Part shown: positions 58,991 through 64,000 of the stretch, piece by piece
Layout: each line of letters begins with the position of its first letter
How positions within the stretch are numbered: the stretch's first letter is position 1
Assembly: GCF_048569485.1 (NCBI RefSeq)
Contig: NC_134364.1
Location: forward strand, 137,532,735-137,596,734
DNA: 64,000 nucleotides
Reading direction: 5' to 3'
Origin: Anomaloglossus baeobatrachus
Lineage: Eukaryota > Chordata > Amphibia > Anura > Aromobatidae
The notes under the pieces: generated by a model
Told to the model about the DNA's origin: nothing
The model's input: the letters and a program-made list of their open reading frames with translations, nothing else
Database searches by the model: none
Position numbers and translations under genes: made by a program

Positions 58991-59269
58991 GGGTAGGGGG
59001 GGGGGTGGTTACAGCATTCCTTGGTGTTCAGCTCCTCTTCCTGCAGTCTCTTTATCTGTGGACAGAGCTCAGCATGTTGCTCGGTAGCTCCGCCCACAGA
59101 TGCACTTCCGTACACAAACAGCCCAGCAGTGAGCAGTGAGTGCACGCTGAGCTGCAGATTTAAAGTGCCGGCAGCCAGAGTGCTGCTGCCGCCCACCCAT
59201 AACAGCGGCAGCACAGAGCCAGAGCAGTGAAGCAGCGCTCGGCTCTGCTCTGCTCATGTGCATTAGGAG
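58991..59269. other. No recognised gene
   Basis: GC-mixed sequence between the 180-bp repeat and the second copy of the tccgggacg repeat. Ephrin exon 1 was looked for on the minus strand here and not found. Confidence 0.4.
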
Positions 59270-59403
59270 GGGGAGAAAGTCAGACTGGGAGAGAGCGGGT
59301 GGACGGAGCCACGGGCGGGACAAAAAGCCTCACGATCGTGACACCGGGACACCCGCTGAAATCCGGTACAGTCCCGCTGTATCCGGGACGGTTGGGAGGT
59401 ATG
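59270..59403. repeat. Second copy of the gtcccgctgtatccgggacg repeat
   Basis: Shares gggagagagcgggtgg and the terminal gtcccgctgtatccgggacg + gttgggaggtatg with 58130-58280. Confidence 0.6.
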
Positions 59404-60150
59404 CCAACACTGCTGACCCCCCAACGCCTGCCCTCCCCACCAAGGACAGAGAACAGGCGGCTTATCTGCTACACGACACTCGTGTTCGCGGGTGTAGGGA
59501 AGACACATCACAGCCGTCATATATTGGGTACACAGGCAGTAACAAAAGATTCCTGGAGCAATGTAAGGTCGAGCCGGCACAGAGCCCCCCCATTCCTCCT
59601 GCCTGTGACGTACGACTATGTAGAGGTCACACGTCACCAAAGAGAGATCTTCGCAGCTTCCTGGGTACACGCTAATGGCTGCCGCTTGTAGAACAGCGTG
59701 CAGCCGCCTCCTGCAGATGAGGGGAATCTATTTTACAGAAAAAACTATTGCCAACTACACCAATAACCACAACAACCATATGAGGCCTCTTATTGCATAG
59801 ATTCAATATAAACACCAAAAAGGAAAATGCAGGCCATATAATATATAACACATCATCTTTATTAACAATAATAGTTAAAACCACATAACAATAATGGATC
59901 AGCCCAAGAGGGACGGATGGAATAATGGGGATCGCCGGGCACTTGTTATACTATTATAAATGGAAAACCATATATGGATGGTATGAAATGCTATTCTGTT
60001 TCAAAAATCATTAATGACTGCAAACCTTTCCTTAATAATAACCATTAAATAATGTATAAGTAGTAGCAAGGGTATGGTTTGCAGTGACATAAATTACTTA
60101 ATGCAACATAACATTACCAAAGTCCAAAAATTAGGCTGCCACGACCTCCC
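59404..60150. other. No recognised gene; AT-rich part possibly an old retroelement
   Basis: 59404-59700 is mixed sequence. 59730-60120 is AT-rich with many short runs. No open frame of note. It leads into the hammerhead-like motif. Confidence 0.35.
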
Positions 60151-60157
60151 ACAGACA

Positions 60158-60200
60158 CACTGACGCGCGTTTCGCACTTAACCGTGCTTCGTCCAGGAGA
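60158..60200 (-). ncRNA. Hammerhead ribozyme-like motif (Penelope-element type), degenerate
   Basis: The minus strand reads ctggacgaagcacggttaag then tgcgaaacgcgcgtc. It contains a CUG(g)ACGA core-like box, a 4-bp stem II (gcac/gtgc with loop ggttaa), GAAAC, a minimal stem III (ac-gcgc-gt) and a GUC cleavage triplet. The core has one extra G against CUGANGA, and stem I pairing is not obvious, so activity is doubtful. Such motifs are known to be abundant in frog genomes with Penelope-like elements. Confidence 0.4.
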
Positions 60201-60361
60201 CAATAGAAAAAACTATTGTCCAAGTGTCAGATGCGATCGATCGGACGTCACGTGGTCCCGGAGGCAGAAAATTGTGATCAGCATCACAATCAGTGCTGCG
60301 ATCACCAGCTCCAGCCTCCAGGACAAGAGCAGAGAAAGCACTGGGCAGAAAAACACAAAGG

Positions 60362-63300
60362 ACTACAGCCACATCTGAGAGGCAGCCTCTACCAGGAGCC
60401 GATACACCAAATACAAACCACAGACAACCGCTGATCTCCAGCTACAGAGAACGCACATTACAAGGGACAGTCCGCACTAACATCAGCAGAGACGTGAGGA
60501 TACAGCCACATCTGAGAGGCGGCCTCTACCAGGAGCCGATACACCAAATACAAACCACAGACAACCGTTGATCTCCAGCTACAGAGAATGCACATCACAA
60601 GGGACAGTCCGCACTAACGTCAGCAGAGATGTGAGGACACAGCCACATCTGAGAGGCGGCCTCTACCAGGAGCCAATACACCAAACACAAACCACAGACA
60701 ACCGCTGATCTCCAGCTACAGAAAACGCACATCACAAGGGACAGTCCGCACTAACGTCAGCAGAGACGTGAGTACACAGCCACATCTGAGAGGCGGCCTC
60801 TACCAGGAGCCGATACACCAAATACAAACCACAGACAACCGCTGATCTCCAGCTACAGAGAACGCACATTACAAGGGACAGTCAGCACTAACGTCAGCAG
60901 AGACATGAGGACACAGCCACATCTGAGAGGCGGCCTCTACCAGGAGCCGATACACCAAATACAAACCACAGACAACCGCTGATCTCCAGCTACAGAGAAC
61001 GCACATTACAAGGGACAGTCAGCACTAACGTCAGCAGAGACATGAGGACACAGCCACATCTGAGAGGCGGCCTCTACCAGGAGCCGATACACCAAATACA
61101 AACCACAGACAACCGCTGATCTCCAGCTACAGAGAACGCACATTACAAGGGACAGTCAGCACTAACGTCAGCAGAGATGTGAGGACACAGCCACATCTGA
61201 GAGGCGGCCTCTACCAGGAGCCGATACACCAAATACAAACCAAAGACAACCGCTGATCTACAGCTACAGAGAACGCACATTACAAGGGACAGTCAGCACT
61301 AACGTCAGCAGAGATGTGAGGACACAGCCACATCTGAGAGGCGGCCTCTACCAGGAGCTGATACACCAAATACAAACCACAGACAACCGCTGATCTCCAG
61401 CTACAGAGAACGCACATTACAAGGGACAGTCCGCACTAACGTCAGCAGAGATGTGAGGACACAGCCACATCTGAGAGGCGGCCTCTACCAGGAGCCAATA
61501 CACCAAACACAAACCACAGACAACCGCTGATCTCCAGCTACAGAGAACGCACATTACAAGGGACAGTCCGCACTAACGTCAGCAGAGATGTGAGGACACA
61601 GCCACATCTGAGAGGCGGCCTCTACCAGGAGCCAATACACCAAATAAAAAACCAAAGACAACCGCTGATCTCCAGCTACAGAGAACGCACATCACAAGGG
61701 ACAGTCAGCACTAACGTGAGCAGAGATGTGAGGACACAGCCACATCTGAGAGGCGGCCTCTACCAGGAGCCAATACACCAAATACAAACCACGGACAACC
61801 GCTGAGCTCCAGCTACAGAGAACGCACATTACAAGGGACAGTCAACACTAACGTGAGCAGAGACGTGAGGATATAGCCACATCTGAGAGGTGGCCTCTAC
61901 CAGGAGCAAATACACCAAATACAAACCACAGACAACCGCTGATCTCCAGCTACAGAAAACGCACATCACAAGGGACAGTCCGCACTAACGTCAGCAGAGA
62001 CGTGAGGACACAGCCACATCTGAGAGGCGGCCTCTACCAGGAGCCGATACACCAAATACAAACCACAGACAACCGCTGATCTCCAGCTACAGAGAACGCA
62101 CATTACAAGGGACAGTCCGCACTAACGTCAGCAGAGATGTGAGGACACAGCCACATCTGAGAGGCGGCCTCTACCAGGAGCCGACACACCAAATACAAAC
62201 CACAGACAACCGCTGATCTCCAGCTACAGAGAACGCACATTACAAGGGACAGTCCGCACTAACGTCAGCAGAGATGTGAGGACACAGCCACATCTGAGAG
62301 GTGGCCTCTACCAGGAGCCGATACACCAAATACAAACCACAGACAACCGCTGATCTCCAGCTACAGAGAACGCACATTACAAGGGACCTGCAGCACTAAC
62401 GTCAGCAGAGATGTGAGGACACAGCCACATCTGAGAGGCGGCCTCTACCAGGAGCCGATACACCAAATACAAACCACAGACAACCGTTGATCTCCAGCTA
62501 CAGAGAACGCACATTACAAGGGACAGTCCGCACTAACGTCAGCAGAGATGTGAGGACACAGCCACATCTGAGAGGCGGCCTCTACCAGGAGCAGATACAC
62601 CAAATACAAACCAAAGACAACCACTGATCTCCAGCTACAGAGAACGCACATCACAAGGGACAGTCAGCACTAACGTCAGCAGAGACGTGAGGACACAGCC
62701 ACATCTGAGAGATGGCCTCTACCAGGAGCCGATAGACCAAATACAAACCACAGACAACTGCTGATCTCCAGCTACAGAGAACGCACATCACAAGGGACAG
62801 TCAGCACTAATGTGAGCAGAGATGTGAGGACACAGCCACATCTGAGAGGCGGCCTCTACCAGGAGCCAATACACCAAACACAAACCACAGACAACTGCTG
62901 ATCTCCAGCTACAGAGAACGCACATTACAAGGGACAGTCCGCACTAACGTCAGCAGAGATGTGAGGACACAGCCACATCTGAGAGGCGGCCTCTACCAGG
63001 AGCCGATACACCAAATACAAACCACAGACAACCGCTGATCTCCAGCTACAGAGAACGCACATTACAAGGGACAGTCCGCACTAACGTCAGGAGAGATGTG
63101 AGGACACAGCCACATCTAAGAGGCGGCCTCTACCAGGAGCCAATACACCAAATAAAAAACCAAAGACAACCGCTGATCTCCAGCTACAGAGAACGCACAT
63201 CACAAGGGACAGTCAGCACTAACGTGAGCAGAGATGTGAGGACACAGCCACATCTGAGAGGCGGCCTCTACCAGGAGCCAATACACCAAATACAAACCAC

Positions 63301-64000
63301 GGACAACCGCTGATCTCCAGCTACAGAGAACGCACATTACAAGGGACAGTCAACACTAACGTCAGCAGAGACATGAGGACACAGCCACATCTGAGAGGCG
63401 GCCTCTACCAGGAGCCAATACACCAAATACAAACCACAGACAACCGCTGATCTCCAGCTACAGAGAACGCACATCACAAGGGACAGTCAGCACTAACGTG
63501 AGCAGAGACATGAGGACACAGCCACATCTGAGAGGCAGCCTCTACCAGGAGCCGATACACCAAATACAAACCACAGACAACCGCTGATCTCCAGCTACAG
63601 AGAACGCACATCACAAGGGACAGTCAGCACTAACGTGAGCAGAGACGTGAGGATACGGCCACATCTGAGAGGCGGCCTCTACCAGGAGCCAATACACCAA
63701 ATACAAACCACAGACAACCGCTGATCTCCAGCTACAGAGAACGCACATTACAAGGGACAGTCAGCACTAACGTGAGCAGAGATGTGAGGACACAGCCACA
63801 TCTGAGAGGCAGCTTCTACCAGGAGCAGATACACCAAATACAAACCAAAGACAACCACTGATCTCCAGCTACAGAGAACGCCCATCACAAGGGACAGTCA
63901 GCACTATCGTGAGCAGAGATGTGAGGATACAGCCACATCTGAGAGGCGGCCTCTACCAGGAGCAGATACACCAAATACAAACTACGGACAACCGCTGATC
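60362..64000. repeat. 137-bp satellite, continues past the window
   Basis: The unit containing ggcctctaccaggagccgat recurs every 137 bp (for example 60521, 60658), about 27 units to the end of the window. Units differ at scattered sites, so it is older or less homogenised than the 449-bp array. No gene or RNA family is recognised. Confidence 0.93.

Noticed and set aside
58118-59214. Proline-rich frames over the 180-bp higher-order repeat
   Set aside because: Same cause. The protein-like pattern is the translated subunit repeat.
1-64000. CRISPR array or other prokaryotic system suggested by direct repeats
   Set aside because: Repeats are head-to-tail without unique spacers, and the window is clearly vertebrate (spliced ephrin gene, LINE, hAT, retroviruses).

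Overview
ORGANISM AND OVERALL NATURE. This is vertebrate nuclear DNA, most likely from a frog or another amphibian with a repeat-swollen genome. The only host gene I can support is the ephrin-A3 gene (EFNA3) on the minus strand. Almost everything else is mobile elements nested in each other and tandem repeats. The amphibian call rests on the mix of a DIRS element with its typical palindromic terminus, hAT elements with 8-bp target duplications, a CR1-like LINE with an octamer tail, sushi-ichi-like Gypsy elements and class-I-like endogenous retroviruses. It is an inference, not proof. LAYOUT. 1-2725: microsatellite, an interspersed repeat and a 42-bp minisatellite, with no gene. 2726-20483: a Gypsy complex on the minus strand with three LTRs (2726-3489, 17250-17983, partial 20288-20483). 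Its integrase region is split by a 9.5-kb block (4707-14249) of 449-bp repeats arranged as two opposed arms and flanked by a 12-16 bp duplication of the target. 20498-21455: a TIR element with internal tandem repeats. 21624-28437: EFNA3 exons 5, 4, 3 and 2 (minus strand). Intron 4 is swollen by a hAT element (22816-27185) that itself carries a CR1-like LINE and a small MITE. 28438 to beyond: probably EFNA3 intron 1. Exon 1 is not in the window. This part holds a DIRS remnant (28664-31341), a roughly 50-bp minisatellite split by a Gypsy element (31542-34617) with a perfect TATAC duplication, and a 27-bp minisatellite in three blocks (35338-36915, 45677-46152, 52052-53325). A retrovirus copy (ERV1, 36916-45676) separates the first two blocks. 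A second retrovirus copy (ERV2, 46201-51709) plus a partial ERV1 LTR separates the last two. Two copies of one non-autonomous hAT family (38551-42179 and 54236-57122) each carry about 2 kb of related tandem repeat. 57230-64000: 30-bp and 180-bp tandem arrays, a hammerhead-like motif, and a 137-bp satellite that runs off the end. HOW THINGS FIT. The four EFNA3 exons have matching phases and splice signals and encode the Eph-binding domain, the linker and the GPI-anchor tail. The window is a record of successive insertions: minisatellite, then ERV1, then hAT inside ERV1; Gypsy, then the 449-bp inverted array inside Gypsy; hAT, then LINE inside hAT. MOST UNUSUAL ITEMS. The foldback-like 449-bp array that behaves as one mobile insertion; a RanBP2-type zinc finger inside the Gag of ERV2; and a hAT family that repeatedly carries and expands a satellite seed.
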